Source: Ardenticatenaceae bacterium
Lineage (GTDB): Bacteria > Chloroflexota > Anaerolineae > Promineifilales > Promineifilaceae
DNA length: 64,000 bases
Assembly: GCA_020634415.1 (NCBI GenBank)
Contig: JACKBT010000010.1
Location: 70,897 to 134,896 of the forward strand
Direction: 5' to 3'
A program made the translations under genes and the position numbers. Below the pieces are notes generated by a model. The model worked only from the letters and a program-made list of their open reading frames with translations. It did not search any database and had not been told where the DNA came from. This document shows, in pieces, positions 9,259 through 19,035 of the stretch (positions are counted from its first letter, which is position 1; each line of letters opens with the position of its first letter).

Positions 9259-11937
9259 GTGTTTGCAAATTTACTCCATACAAAACTCACCATCCCACCC
9301 CTCACCGAACCCCTCATCAACCGCCCCACTCTGCTGGCCCAACTGGCGGCCAGCCGCCACCACAAACTCACCCTCATCACCGCCCCCGCTGGCTACGGCA
9401 AAACCACCCTCCTCGCCCACTGGCTCGCCCATGCGCCCGAGCAGCCTAACGATTTACGCTGTGCCTGGCTCTCCCTCGACGCGGCTGACGACAATTCCAG
9501 CCGTTTTTGTGCTTATTTGCTAGCCGCCTTACAAACAATCTCCCCCACCCTCGGCCACAGTGCCGAACCACTGCTCCAATCCAGCCAAGACCCGCCACCC
9601 ACCGCCATCATCACCACCCTCCTCAACGATCTGCACCAGCAACAAAACAGTCTCACCCTGATTTTGGATGATTATCACCTCATCAGCGACACGGCCGTTC
9701 ACGAAGCCCTCACCCTCTTCATAGACCAACTCCCCGCCAACACACATCTCATCGTTGCCAGCCGTGCCCAACCACCCTGGCCGTTGGCACGGTGGCGGGC
9801 ACGCGGCCAACTGCTCGAAATCACTACAGCCGATCTCCAATTCACCCGCGACGACACGGCCGTTTTCCTCCACACCACCCTCTCCCCCCACCTCACCCCC
9901 CACCACATCACCACCCTCACCCAACGCACCGAAGGCTGGGTGACCGGGCTGAAGTTAGCCACATTGGCTATGCGAAGCACAGGCGACTACGACCAATGGC
10001 TCGCCAACTTCAGCGGCCAACACCGCTACATCTTCGACTACCTCGCCGCCGAAGTCTTCAGCCAACAGCCAGCCCACATCCAACAATTCCTGCTCGACAC
10101 CGCCATCCTGCAACGCCTCTGCGCAGGGCTGTGCGCTGCTGTCACCAGCCGAGAAAAACTCCCCCAGGCAGCCACCATCCTCCACACCCTCGAACAGGCC
10201 AACCTCTTCCTCGTTCCCCTCGACGAAGAACGCCACTGGTATCGTTTCCACCACCTTTTCAGCGACTTTCTGCTGCGCCAGCGCCAACAGCTTGACCCCG
10301 ATGGCATCCCCGACCTGCACCGCCGCGCCGCCACCTGGTATCAGGCCCAGGGCCATCTGGATGATGCCTTGCAGCACCTGCAAGCCATTCAAGCCTACCC
10401 CGACATGGCCGCCCTGCTCGAAGCATATGCCCCCCGCCGCTGGACGGCCGCTCGCATGGGCACCGTGCGCCACTGGTTACGCCAACTGCCCGACGACCTC
10501 ATCCAGGCCAATACCCACCTGGCATTGGCCTACATTTCAACGCTAATAGACACCTTCAAGCTGGATACGGCCGTTCACCACCTGCGCCAACTCGAACAAC
10601 ACCTCAACCTCCACATAGACGACCACATCGCCACCGACCTCCACCGCACTGGACGCGAACAAGTCCCCCCAGATGTCTTCAACGAAATCATCGCCCTGCG
10701 CGGTGCCCTCGCCTACTTCCTGCATGATACCGCCGCCGCCCAAAAACTGGCCCCCTACATGAGCCAACACCTGCCCGCCAACCTCTCCCATCGCAGCTTT
10801 TTCTCCCTCAATCTCGGCAGCTACCACGCCTGGGATGGGGCCATCGCCAAGTCCACCGAATATCTGCAAGAAGCCATCCAGGCTGCCCTGGCCGCCGATA
10901 ACCGCTATCTGGCTTATCTAGCTTACGGCCAACTGGGCAACTATCAGCTTGATTGGGGACAATTGCACCAGGCCGCCCACACCTTCCAACAAGCACTCAG
11001 CCTCGCCACCCACGCCCCCATCTCTGGCTGGATTTACGCCAGCCTGGCCCAAATCCACACCGAATGGGATGATCTGGATGCCGCCCTCACCTACCTGCTG
11101 GCGGGCCGCGAACACAGCCGCCTGCGCGAAAACCAGGGGATGCTGCTGGCTAACTTTTTGCAACACGCTCAGATTTTATTGGCACAAGGGGATGCTGCGG
11201 CAGCAACGGCCGTTCTCCACCAACTGCCTCCCTCCAACCAACCCCACATCAACCCCGCCCTCATCGCCATGTCCCAAGCCTTACAGGCCCAAGCCGCCCT
11301 CGCCGCCAATGAGCCAGACAAAGCCCACGCCTGGGCCGCCCAATTCACCGATCCCACCGCCGTACCAGAGCAGGAAACCGTCTGCCAAACCCTGGCCCAA
11401 ATCTGGCTGTCACAAAATCGCACAGATGAAGTTTTGCAATTGATGGAGCGATTGTTGGCAACGGCCGTTCCCCAACACAACAGCCGCCTCACCATCCACT
11501 GGCGCATCGGCCAGGCCCTGGCCCACACCGCCCAACAGCAGCCAACCCCAGCCTTCACCCATCTCCGCGAGGCCCTTTTGCTCGGCCAACCGGGCGGCTT
11601 TGTGCGCAGCTATTTGGCTTGGGGACAGCCGTTTTACAACCTGCTGCTCCAACTGGCACAGACATACATAGAGGGGGATTTAGAGACGGCCGTTAAACGC
11701 CTCCTCCCCCACTTCCACCAGGCCGGTTTTGCCAACCAGGCCCTCCCCCACCTCACCCCCCGCGAAATGGACATCATGCGCCTCGTTGCCGCTGGCCTCA
11801 CCAACGACGACATCGCCACCACCCTCACCGTCGCCAAAGGCACTGTCAAAAAACACCTCGACAACATCTATAGCAAACTCCAAGTCAACAGCCGCACCCA
11901 GGCCCTCGCCCGCGCCCAAGAATTAGCCCTGTTGTAG
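9259..11937 (+). CDS. MalT-type LuxR transcriptional activator (ATPase-TPR-HTH)
   Basis: An 892-residue STAND/MalT-like regulator. It starts KLTIPP-x-RPTLLAQL as is typical for the family, followed by Walker A APAGYGKTTLLAHW (near residue 50) and Walker B LTLILDDYHLI (near 135). A long helical repeat middle resembling TPRs (about 380-780) precedes a C-terminal LuxR helix-turn-helix: LTPREMDIMRLVAAGLTNDD then VKKHLDNIYSKL. Such proteins oligomerise on ligand plus ATP and activate promoters. The open frame extends back to 8920 antisense over udk, but the family start and TATAAT at 9248-9253 favour GTG 9259. The effector is unknown. Several ACGGCCGTT copies lie in the helical repeat region, encoding Thr-Ala-Val. 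Confidence 0.85.
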   Translation: MFANLLHTKLTIPPLTEPLINRPTLLAQLAASRHHKLTLITAPAGYGKTTLLAHWLAHAPEQPNDLRCAWLSLDAADDNSSRFCAYLLAALQTISPTLGHSAEPLLQSSQDPPPTAIITTLLNDLHQQQNSLTLILDDYHLISDTAVHEALTLFIDQLPANTHLIVASRAQPPWPLARWRARGQLLEITTADLQFTRDDTAVFLHTTLSPHLTPHHITTLTQRTEGWVTGLKLATLAMRSTGDYDQWLANFSGQHRYIFDYLAAEVFSQQPAHIQQFLLDTAILQRLCAGLCAAVTSREKLPQAATILHTLEQANLFLVPLDEERHWYRFHHLFSDFLLRQRQQLDPDGIPDLHRRAATWYQAQGHLDDALQHLQAIQAYPDMAALLEAYAPRRWTAARMGTVRHWLRQLPDDLIQANTHLALAYISTLIDTFKLDTAVHHLRQLEQHLNLHIDDHIATDLHRTGREQVPPDVFNEIIALRGALAYFLHDTAAAQKLAPYMSQHLPANLSHRSFFSLNLGSYHAWDGAIAKSTEYLQEAIQAALAADNRYLAYLAYGQLGNYQLDWGQLHQAAHTFQQALSLATHAPISGWIYASLAQIHTEWDDLDAALTYLLAGREHSRLRENQGMLLANFLQHAQILLAQGDAAAATAVLHQLPPSNQPHINPALIAMSQALQAQAALAANEPDKAHAWAAQFTDPTAVPEQETVCQTLAQIWLSQNRTDEVLQLMERLLATAVPQHNSRLTIHWRIGQALAHTAQQQPTPAFTHLREALLLGQPGGFVRSYLAWGQPFYNLLLQLAQTYIEGDLETAVKRLLPHFHQAGFANQALPHLTPREMDIMRLVAAGLTNDDIATTLTVAKGTVKKHLDNIYSKLQVNSRTQALARAQELALL

Positions 11938-11991
11938 AGGCGATCCTTGTCGTCGCCCAATGCCCAACAGGGCAGGCAACAGACCCTGCCC

Positions 11992-13176
11992 CTACCCACG
12001 CAGCGCCGCCAAAAACGCCTCAACATCCGCCGCATTGTTATACACCGATACCCCCAACCGAATGCCTTCCACCATGCGCCGCTGCCCCGCCTCATCCGCC
12101 TCATACCACTGCCGAAACGAAATCACCGGCTCGCCAAAGGCCCGATCCAACTTCGCTCGTGTTTCAGCCACATCCGGCGGCAAAAAACTCACAATCGGCG
12201 TATCCGTTCCCAATGGCGTAATGGGTTGATAACCTAGTTTGGGCATCTCCACTTGCAGACGGTCGGTTAACGGCCGTACATACCCCCGAATCGCCGCCAC
12301 CCCCAAACCCGTCACATACCTCAGCCCCTCATAAGCACAAACACCCGGCAAAAACGGCATCGAACTCGTCCCCTCATAACGCGAAGCATCAGCAAACACA
12401 TCAAAAGCATAATCCTGCATCCCCCGCACCTGGCGCAGCCCATAGCGCGTCTGCCGCACCACCTCACCCTGCAAATCCGCCCGCACATACAAAAAACCCA
12501 GGCCAAAATCCCCCATCAGCCACTTATACGTCCCCGTCGCCCCAAAATCAATGCCCATCGCCCGCACATCAATCGGCGTACTACCGGCCCCCTGAATCAT
12601 ATCGCAGTACAAATACGCCCCATGCCCATGCGCCAGTTCACTAATGGCCCGCACATCCGCCTTAAAACCATTCACCTGCGACACCAGCGCAATCGAAACC
12701 AGCCGCGTGTTCTCATCCACCGCCTGCTCAAAATCGGCCAAATTCACCTGCCAGTTACGATGGGGCACCACACGCAGTTCAATCACCCCCGCTTCGGCCA
12801 GCCGCGTGTACATATACTTCGAGGCTTCAAAATGCAAATCATCAATAACCACATTGCCCCCCAACCGCGCCAAATTCAGGCCCGCCAGCACCACATTCTC
12901 GCCATCGGTGGTGCTTTGCACAAAGGCAATCTCCTCTGGCGCGGCATTGATCAGCGCGGCAAACCGTGTTTTGGTCTCCGCCTGCATCTCCGGCGTAAAG
13001 CTGTGGCGGTCTGCGCCCGGCCCCAACGCCCGAAATTGACTGTAGCGCTCAATCGCCTGAAGGGTATGCACGCTGTATGGATGAGTCTCAGCCGCAGCCA
13101 GCCACAATTTGTGGTCGGCACGAGGAAAATCGGCACGAACGGCCGTAAAATCAGGAGTTATCATTTGTTGCATCAT
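11992..13176 (-). CDS. Class V aminotransferase-fold PLP enzyme
   Basis: A 394-residue fold-type I PLP enzyme of the class V group (cysteine desulfurase / isopenicillin epimerase / kynureninase-like). Seen: FVQSTTDGENVVLAGL (cofactor phosphate loop), YLYCDMIQGAGSTPIDV with the Asp that pairs with the pyridine N, and GATGTYKWLMGDFGLGFLYV with the Schiff-base Lys in YKW. The C-terminal SVYNNAADVEAFLAAL is typical. No desulfurase active-site Cys loop is evident, so a carbon-nitrogen or epimerase/lyase role is more likely than sulfur transfer. Start could be 13176 or the ATG at 13164. It converges with the LuxR gene across a 54-nt gap holding a weak GGGCAGG/CCTGCCC hairpin. Confidence 0.78.
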   Translation of the reverse strand: MMQQMITPDFTAVRADFPRADHKLWLAAAETHPYSVHTLQAIERYSQFRALGPGADRHSFTPEMQAETKTRFAALINAAPEEIAFVQSTTDGENVVLAGLNLARLGGNVVIDDLHFEASKYMYTRLAEAGVIELRVVPHRNWQVNLADFEQAVDENTRLVSIALVSQVNGFKADVRAISELAHGHGAYLYCDMIQGAGSTPIDVRAMGIDFGATGTYKWLMGDFGLGFLYVRADLQGEVVRQTRYGLRQVRGMQDYAFDVFADASRYEGTSSMPFLPGVCAYEGLRYVTGLGVAAIRGYVRPLTDRLQVEMPKLGYQPITPLGTDTPIVSFLPPDVAETRAKLDRAFGEPVISFRQWYEADEAGQRRMVEGIRLGVSVYNNAADVEAFLAALRG

Positions 13177-13255
13177 ACCAACGGATTATCGGGAACTTAT
13201 CCCCATCGGGCAACCACTACACCTCCCCATTATTTGGTAACACACATGTTCTAAA

Positions 13256-13273
13256 ATACGCCTTTCGGCGTAT
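13256..13273. other. Small hairpin upstream of the DinB-like gene
   Basis: A perfect 7-bp stem ATACGCC/GGCGTAT with a TTTC loop, in the divergent space between the PLP enzyme and the DinB-like gene. Could be a regulator site or an RNA hairpin. Confidence 0.35.
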
Positions 13274-13345
13274 GGTCATCCCCCCACCTCCATGTTAAGA
13301 TTGCCCCATAGAAACAGATACCCCAAACCCCTGGAGGTCAAACAA

Positions 13346-13825
13346 ATGAATGTGAACAGAGAAAAATTAAGTCAGGCATACCAGACCAACACCTGGCTCA
13401 TCAACAAACATGCCGAAGGTGTCACCCATACGGCCAGCCTGGCCCAACTGCCCATTCGCAGCAACACTTTTAACTGGGTCCTCGGCCACATTGTGCAGGC
13501 CCGCAGCGGCTTGTTGCAGATGTTGGGTGAAGATGGGCTGGTGAGCGAAGCAGTACAGACCGTTTATGGCACAAACGCACCGGAGTTGGATGGGGCAACG
13601 GCCGTTCCCCTCCCCGAACTCCTCGCCCTCCTGCACCAATCCACCGAGCGCATCACCGCCGCCATCACCAACGCCAGCGACCACACCCTCAACAGCCTCT
13701 TCGATGCCGAACGCGGCACCACCATCGCCGACCGCATCGCCGGCCTCAACTGGCACGAAACCTACCACATCGGCCAACTAGAAATCCTGCGCCAAGCCGC
13801 TGGTGAGTTACCCGCATTTCCCTAA
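13346..13825 (+). CDS. DinB-family four-helix protein
   Basis: A 159-residue DinB/YfiT-like protein. The metal-binding pattern is visible: His in LGHIVQARSGLL (first helix pair) and the paired His in GLNWHETYHIGQLEILRQ near the C-terminus (HxxxH). These proteins bind Ni or Zn and include bacillithiol or mycothiol transferases, but most are uncharacterised. GGAGG lies about 11 nt before ATG 13346, choosing this over the in-frame upstream start at 13292. It is followed by a tandem-unit hairpin and the YciI-like gene. Confidence 0.8.
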   Translation: MNVNREKLSQAYQTNTWLINKHAEGVTHTASLAQLPIRSNTFNWVLGHIVQARSGLLQMLGEDGLVSEAVQTVYGTNAPELDGATAVPLPELLALLHQSTERITAAITNASDHTLNSLFDAERGTTIADRIAGLNWHETYHIGQLEILRQAAGELPAFP

Positions 13826-13837
13826 TTTATAGAAACT

Positions 13838-13885
13838 ATTGAGTAAGTGAGTAATCATTCATTCATAATTACCCACTTACTCAAT
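13838..13885 (+). repeat. Tandem-unit hairpin (GTAAGTGA type)
   Basis: An 18-bp inverted repeat with one G:T-type mismatch (arms 13838-13855 and 13868-13885, starting ATTGAGTAAGTGAGTAAT). It begins 12 nt after the DinB stop and ends 14 nt before the YciI ATG, leaving no clear Shine-Dalgarno. Confidence 0.75.
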
Positions 13886-13899
13886 TCCCCCATTATCAC

Positions 13900-14214
13900 A
13901 TGATCGAAACCAACCAATACCTCTACAAAATCCAACCCACTCGCCTGGCAATGGTCACCGACCCCACCCCCGAAGAAGCCCAAATCGTCGGCGAACATTT
14001 CCAATACCTCCAAGACCTCACCCAAAAAGGGGTCATGATCCTCGTAGGGCGCACCCTCAACACCGACAGCAGCACCTTCGGCATCGCCATCTTCCAGGCT
14101 GGTTCCGATGAAGAAGCACAAGCCATCATGCACAACGATCCGGCCGTGCAAAAAGGGGTAATGCAAGCACAGCTTTTCCCCTACCGCATCGCTTTAATGC
14201 AAAAAGGGGCGTAA
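13900..14214 (+). CDS. YciI-family protein
   Basis: A 104-residue single-domain protein of the YciI/YCII ferredoxin-like fold. The family pattern is seen: YKIQPTRLAMVTDPTPEEAQ, then FQYLQDLTQKGVMILVGR, the conserved FGIAIFQAGSDEEAQAIMHN (strand plus Asp-rich turn) and DPAVQKGVMQAQLFPYRIA. Members are small putative enzymes or dehydrochlorinase relatives, and function is usually unassigned. No RBS; the start follows a tandem-unit hairpin by 14 nt. Confidence 0.83.
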   Translation: MIETNQYLYKIQPTRLAMVTDPTPEEAQIVGEHFQYLQDLTQKGVMILVGRTLNTDSSTFGIAIFQAGSDEEAQAIMHNDPAVQKGVMQAQLFPYRIALMQKGA

Positions 14215-14294
14215 GCCATCCGCTTACACCCCTTAAAACCAAAATCAGTGGGAATCGAGGCTTTAGCCAAGCCTCAACACCTGCTGCCAGAACG

Positions 14295-15890
14295 TTACCC
14301 TTTCTTCAGCTTTGGCCCCGCATTCAGAATAGCTTTGCTGCTGCCAGCCTGATATTTCTCAAAGTTTTTGATAAACAGTTCCGCCAGCCGTTTCGCCTGT
14401 CGGTCAAAAGCCTTGCCATCAGCCCATGTCTTTTTAGGGACGAGAATCTCATCAGGCACATTGGGGCAAGTAAGGGGAACAGCCAGGCCAAAGATGGGGT
14501 CGGCCGCAGTCTGCACCTCATCCAAAGCTCCGCTGTGAATAGCATCAATAATAGCTCGCGTGTATTTCAGGCTAATGCGGGAGCCAATCCCGTAGGGGCC
14601 GCCACTCCAACCTGTGTTTACCAACCAGGCTTTGCTGCCATACTTCGCCATCTTCTCGGCCAAAAGCTCGGCATATTTGCTGGGATGCCACACCATGAAG
14701 GCCGCCCCAAAACAGGCCGAAAAAGTAGCTTGCGGCTCGGTTACACCCATTTCCGTACCTGCCACTTTGGCCGTATAACCGCTGATGAAATGGTACATGG
14801 CCTGTTCGGGGGTCAGTCTACTCACCGGGGGCAACACGCCAAAGGCATCGGCCGTTAACAGAATAATATTCTTGGGATGCCCCCCAACACAGGGAATCTT
14901 CGCATTAGGAATGTAGTTAATGGGATACGAAGCGCGTGTGTTTTGGGTAATAGAGACATCGCCATAATCAACCGCATGATTGTGCAGATCATAAACAACA
15001 TTTTCCAACACCGTGCCAAACTTAATGGCCCCATAAATCTCTGGCTCCTTCTCTGGCGACAAATCCACCGCCTTGGCATAACAGCCGCCTTCAATATTGA
15101 AGATGCCATCATCCGTCCAGCAATGTTCATCATCCCCAATCAACTTGCGATGTTCATCGGCCGATAAGGTTGTTTTGCCGGTTCCAGAGAGGCCAAAAAA
15201 GAGGCTGACATCTTCATCTGGGCCTTCGTTGGCAGAGCAGTGCATGGAGAGAATGCCTTTTTTGGGCATAATGTAGTTCATGACGGTAAAGATACCCTTT
15301 TTCATCTCACCGGCATATTCAGTGCCTAAAATAACAATTTCCCTCTGCTCAAAAGAGAGGTCTATACTGGTTTTGGAGGTCATGCCAGTGGTGTAGCGAT
15401 TGGCCGGGAACTGGCCCGCATTATAGATAACATAGTCCGGCTCGAATGATTCGAGGTGTTCCTCAGCGGGGCGTATGAGCATATTCCACATGAAGAGGGC
15501 ATGATACGGCCGTGTGCAGATAATGCGGACTTTAATGCGCTCATTGCGATCCCAGCCAGCAAAACCATCTACAACCCACAGCCTTTCGCGTGTGTTCAAA
15601 TAGTCTATAGCCCGTTCACGGTTGATCTCAAAAGTATGTTCATCAACGGCCACATTAACAGAACCCCACCAGATGTCATCTTTAGAATCTGGGTGTTCGA
15701 CAATACGTTTATCGAGCGGGCTGCGGCCTGTCTTCTCACCCGAACGCACCATCAGTGCGCCAGAATCGGCAATGGCGGCCTCCTTTTCGTAAAGCAGTGC
15801 CTCCTGATATAAAATCGGAGGTAAGGTATTACGTGATATGTTATCTACATCAATATTATGCTGTTGAAGGGAAAAATTATGTGCTGTCAT
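14295..15890 (-). CDS. pckA: Phosphoenolpyruvate carboxykinase (ATP)
   Basis: A 531-residue ATP-type PEPCK converting oxaloacetate plus ATP to PEP, CO2 and ADP, the first step of gluconeogenesis in the cytosol. Motifs seen: [54 protein letters not shown] (PEPCK-specific with the catalytic Lys), [15 protein letters not shown] (P-loop) and [23 protein letters not shown] (kinase-2 metal site). Full length for the family. The open frame extends 40 codons upstream, but ATG 15890 has GGAG 6 nt before it and begins the homologous region. Codon and base use look conserved, with few copies of the window's palindrome. Confidence 0.96.
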   Translation of the reverse strand: MTAHNFSLQQHNIDVDNISRNTLPPILYQEALLYEKEAAIADSGALMVRSGEKTGRSPLDKRIVEHPDSKDDIWWGSVNVAVDEHTFEINRERAIDYLNTRERLWVVDGFAGWDRNERIKVRIICTRPYHALFMWNMLIRPAEEHLESFEPDYVIYNAGQFPANRYTTGMTSKTSIDLSFEQREIVILGTEYAGEMKKGIFTVMNYIMPKKGILSMHCSANEGPDEDVSLFFGLSGTGKTTLSADEHRKLIGDDEHCWTDDGIFNIEGGCYAKAVDLSPEKEPEIYGAIKFGTVLENVVYDLHNHAVDYGDVSITQNTRASYPINYIPNAKIPCVGGHPKNIILLTADAFGVLPPVSRLTPEQAMYHFISGYTAKVAGTEMGVTEPQATFSACFGAAFMVWHPSKYAELLAEKMAKYGSKAWLVNTGWSGGPYGIGSRISLKYTRAIIDAIHSGALDEVQTAADPIFGLAVPLTCPNVPDEILVPKKTWADGKAFDRQAKRLAELFIKNFEKYQAGSSKAILNAGPKLKKG

Positions 15891-15913
15891 GGGAAACTCC
15901 TTGAAATTGGGAA

Positions 15914-15943
15914 ATAATGTGTATTGTTCTTTTTTCTGTTCAA
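15914..15943 (-). promoter_or_regulatory. Candidate promoter of pckA
   Basis: On the minus strand TTGAAC (15943-15938), an 18-nt spacer and CATTAT (15919-15914) precede the pckA start by 23 nt. Each hexamer matches consensus at 4 of 6. It lies in the gap after the M42 peptidase gene and would give pckA its own start site. Confidence 0.45.
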
Positions 15944-15951
15944 GCAACCAG

Positions 15952-16944
15952 TTACAGATCAATGGGCTTCGATAGAATCTCCACCAATAGTTGAATCGAG
16001 GCTTCGACATCGGTTGTGTCTACTGTTTCACTTTGAGAATGGGCATAACGGCAGGGAATGGAAATGCAGCCGGCCGCACAGCCTGCGTTGGCGATCTGCA
16101 TAGCCCGGGCATCGGTGGAACCGCGTGTCAGCACTTCCATCTGGTAGGGGATGTTGGCTTCTTTGGCCCGTTGTTTCATTAGGCGCACCAGCCCTGAGTG
16201 GGCGATCATGCCTAAATCTTTGACTTTAACGGCCGTTCCCTGCCCCAACCCCAGCGGCGCAAACTGCGCATTGGGCAAATCACCCGCCGGAGTAATATCC
16301 ACCGCCAAACCCACATCAGGGTTCAAGCGGTTCGCCACCACCTCCGCCCCGCGTGTGCCAATCTCCTCCTGCACTGTAAACGCAAAATAAACATCATGCG
16401 GACTGCTTTGCAGCCGCTTCATAGCCTCAATAATCACGGCACAGCCAATGCGATCATCCATGCTTTTGGCCGTGAGACGATTGCCCTGAATGTGTAACGG
16501 CCGTAAAAACCCCGCCGCCGCCCCCACCTCAATCGGGCAATCTTCCGGGCTAGAAGCCCCCACATCAATGTAATGCTTCTCCAACGGATGAATCTCACTC
16601 CAATCCTTCATCCGTTCACTGTAAATAATCCCCACCGTGCCATCAGCAAACTGCACCCGGTTGCCCAACAGCGTATGGGGGAACACCCCACCCAGATTGG
16701 TAAAACGCAAAAAACCCTCCTTCGTCACATGCGTCACCATCACACCAATCTCATCCATATGCGCCGCCACCAAGACCCGCAAACCTGTGCCATCCCCCTT
16801 CTTCAAGGCAATCAAATTGCCCATCACATCCGTCGTCACCTCATCCACATAAGGCTCAATTTCGGGCAAAATCAGGCTCCGCATCTGCTCTTCAAACCCA
16901 GACGGGCCATATGCTTCCACCAATTTTTTAATTAGATCATTCAT
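15952..16944 (-). CDS. M42-family metallo-aminopeptidase
   Basis: A 330-residue dinuclear Zn/Co peptidase of the M42 (TET aminopeptidase/glutamyl aminopeptidase) family. The metal and catalytic residues are visible in order: [10 protein letters not shown] (first His and Asp), [11 protein letters not shown] (bridging Asp), [12 protein letters not shown] (catalytic Glu-Glu pair), [11 protein letters not shown] (Asp) and [13 protein letters not shown] (final His). Length is usual. These enzymes trim peptides after the proteasome or Lon, in 12-subunit shells. It lies upstream of pckA on the same strand, 61 nt away, but pckA appears to have its own promoter. Confidence 0.9.
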   Translation of the reverse strand: MNDLIKKLVEAYGPSGFEEQMRSLILPEIEPYVDEVTTDVMGNLIALKKGDGTGLRVLVAAHMDEIGVMVTHVTKEGFLRFTNLGGVFPHTLLGNRVQFADGTVGIIYSERMKDWSEIHPLEKHYIDVGASSPEDCPIEVGAAAGFLRPLHIQGNRLTAKSMDDRIGCAVIIEAMKRLQSSPHDVYFAFTVQEEIGTRGAEVVANRLNPDVGLAVDITPAGDLPNAQFAPLGLGQGTAVKVKDLGMIAHSGLVRLMKQRAKEANIPYQMEVLTRGSTDARAMQIANAGCAAGCISIPCRYAHSQSETVDTTDVEASIQLLVEILSKPIDL

Positions 16945-16989
16945 ATTGTTGACCAGGTTCTGGGGCCGGCCAAAACCTTACTCATATCA

Positions 16990-17664
16990 TTAAACTAAAC
17001 TGGGCGATGGTTTTACCTGAAAGGGCACAACCACTGGCTGCAACTGTTCAGGATAACCCTCTGCCTGATAACCGAGGATCATACCACTGATGAAGGGGGT
17101 CGCAAAAGGCCAGGGGTCAATAAAAATCTGGCCTTGTGGTTGAATGCGGCAGGTAACGGCCGTTTCCTCCCCCACCCTGGCCCCAACAGTCGTCGTCCGC
17201 TCAACCGCCGCCTCAAACGAAAAATAAAAAGCCACATTATCACAAACCCGCGTAATCCTATCCGCCCATTCAAACTCCGCCCGACTGTGCCCCGTCTCCG
17301 GCAAACGCGCCGCCACCAGCTTGTCAAACTCCGCCATCAACGCCACCCGCTCCGGCGAAAGATTATAAGAACACAACCGGCGCAAATGCAGCTTCATCAC
17401 AACATCCGCAATCGGATCCGCCAATCGAATTCCCAGCCCCCGCCGCGTCATCGCCACCCAATCCGCCTCATCCGCCCCAATAATGGGCAAATCATCAGCA
17501 AAGCCATAATGCCAATCATGCAAGGCCACCCCTTCCACAAAAGAAGCAAAATCCATCGCCGGTCGATCAAACTGATCATTGCCCCACTGCTGCGCCAACG
17601 TACCAGCCAAACGGCCGTGTTCATACTGCGGAATCACAATCGGTCGCATTTTAGAAAGAAACAT
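16990..17664 (-). CDS. DUF3891-family protein
   Basis: A 224-residue protein beginning MRPIVIPQYEHGRLAGTLAQ after a five-residue extension, with FVEGVALHDWHYGFADD (His-Asp pair resembling an HD-like turn). That is the DUF3891 pattern (IPQxDH...LA..W, then HDxGW). The function of the family is not established; the His/Asp distribution suggests a metal-binding all-helical fold, which is inference. GAGGTGG lies 8 nt before ATG 17664. Same strand as the M42 gene with a 45-nt gap, so probably one transcript. Confidence 0.7.
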   Translation of the reverse strand: MFLSKMRPIVIPQYEHGRLAGTLAQQWGNDQFDRPAMDFASFVEGVALHDWHYGFADDLPIIGADEADWVAMTRRGLGIRLADPIADVVMKLHLRRLCSYNLSPERVALMAEFDKLVAARLPETGHSRAEFEWADRITRVCDNVAFYFSFEAAVERTTTVGARVGEETAVTCRIQPQGQIFIDPWPFATPFISGMILGYQAEGYPEQLQPVVVPFQVKPSPSLV

Positions 17665-17782
17665 ACCTAAACCACCTCATCAACAAACAAAAACAGCTAA
17701 AAAAAGCCCCCAAATTAATACACAAACAGCCCCATCCCCTCGTATAAAAAAACAAAACATAACCTTCAAAACAGGAGCAACC

Positions 17783-18022
17783 ATGACAAGCAATCTTCTT
17801 ACACTAGCCAGCACGGCTGGCGTAATCTGGGGCATATTTCAACACTGGAATGCAGGCGCAAGTTGGAACTTCGCCATTTGGAGCAGCCTGCTTCTCGTCG
17901 GCGTCATCTTCTACCACCACGCCGAACGCTCCACCAACCGCACCCACAGTCACCCCGACGAACAAAACTTCTCCTGGAAATTTCAAGACGGCGACGAACG
18001 GCCGAAAAACAAAAGCCATTGA
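17783..18022 (+). CDS. Small membrane protein, unknown
   Basis: 79 residues. Two hydrophobic segments (about 4-20 and 27-43, including FAIWSSLLLVGVIFYHHAE) are followed by a charged tail ending DGDERPKNKSH. CAGGAG sits 5 nt before ATG 17783, and the long upstream frame from 17579 is antisense to the DUF3891 gene. Divergent from DUF3891 across about 118 nt. No family recognised. The RBS and membrane pattern support it as real. It is followed by the CCTCCGGGAGG hairpin pair. Confidence 0.6.
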   Translation: MTSNLLTLASTAGVIWGIFQHWNAGASWNFAIWSSLLLVGVIFYHHAERSTNRTHSHPDEQNFSWKFQDGDERPKNKSH

Positions 18023-18034
18023 GCAATTTTAGCT

Positions 18035-18090
18035 CCTCCGGGAGGCTTCCTAAACCACCTTACCTCTAACCAGACCCTCCCGGAGGCTTC
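18035..18090 (+). terminator. CCTCCGGGAGG / CCTCCCGGAGG inverted pair
   Basis: Arms at 18035-18045 and 18076-18086 are complementary over 11 bp, each followed by CTT. The pair lies between the small membrane gene and the converging aldo/keto reductase, so it probably acts as a terminator. The same arms recur at 27987-28039. Confidence 0.5.
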
Positions 18091-18105
18091 AACCCAATAA
18101 CTCAT

Positions 18106-18960
18106 CTACACAAACAACGGCGCACCCTCAAGCTCAGAAAGCATCTCATCCATTTGCGCCTGCTTAGCTGCCTCAAAACGGCTCGCCGCATCCAGCACCT
18201 TCGGCAGCAAATGAATATCACCCGCCGTATTCAAAAAGATATTCGGCCGATTCAGCGCCCAATGAATCACCCGGTCAATATCCTCCTGCTCCTCAAACGG
18301 CTCATACCACGTTGACCGATTTTGCGCCTTATCCCCCCAAGGCCCCCGCGTCAGCGACTTAATCGTCTGCACCGCCACATTGCGCTTCTGGCACAATTGC
18401 AGCAGCGCCTCAAAATCAGCCGCATAATCCGCATTCTGCATCATCCAATAGTTATAAGGCAGCAGCACCGAATCAAAATCAAAATGCTCCAGGCTCTTCT
18501 TGTGCATCGCCGCCACCGTCGTACCATGCCCCGTCACCCCAATAAAACGCACAATACCTTCTGCCCGCGCCTCAACGGCCGCTTGCAACGCCCCCTCCTC
18601 CCCCATCGCCACCTCCCACTCCTGCGGGTCAACCAGATTGTGCAGTTGAATCAAATCAAACGAATCCACACGCATCCTTTCCAACGAACGATAAATCTCC
18701 TCCCGCGCCTTCTCATAAGTGCGCTCACCCGTCTTCGTCGCCAAAAAGAAATCCTGCCGATGCTCAGCCATCCAGGGGCCAATCCGTAACTCCGCATCAC
18801 CATAAGAAGCGGCCGTATCAATATGATTCACACCATATTCCAACAAAACCGCCAACGTCTCATCCGCTTCCGCCTGCGTCACACTCCCCAACGCCGCCGC
18901 GCCAAACAACGTCCGCGTACTCACATGGCCTGTCCGACCAAAAGGAATCTTCTCAATCAT
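18106..18960 (-). CDS. Aldo/keto reductase
   Basis: A 284-residue NADPH-dependent aldo/keto reductase with a TIM-barrel fold. It starts [20 protein letters not shown], then [20 protein letters not shown] (catalytic Asp and Tyr), [15 protein letters not shown] (catalytic Lys in ATK) and FDLIQLHNL (catalytic His). It is at the short end of the family and lacks a long C-terminal loop. GAGGAG about 10 nt before ATG 18960 selects that start over TTG 18966. Substrate unknown. It follows a second aldo/keto reductase on the same strand, 75 nt downstream of its stop. Confidence 0.87.
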   Translation of the reverse strand: MIEKIPFGRTGHVSTRTLFGAAALGSVTQAEADETLAVLLEYGVNHIDTAASYGDAELRIGPWMAEHRQDFFLATKTGERTYEKAREEIYRSLERMRVDSFDLIQLHNLVDPQEWEVAMGEEGALQAAVEARAEGIVRFIGVTGHGTTVAAMHKKSLEHFDFDSVLLPYNYWMMQNADYAADFEALLQLCQKRNVAVQTIKSLTRGPWGDKAQNRSTWYEPFEEQEDIDRVIHWALNRPNIFLNTAGDIHLLPKVLDAASRFEAAKQAQMDEMLSELEGAPLFV

Positions 18961-19035
18961 TTTCAATTATCTCCTCGTAGTCGCAGCATCCCTGCCGCGA
19001 CTTCAACCATACAAAAGCGCGATAACAAATCGCGC

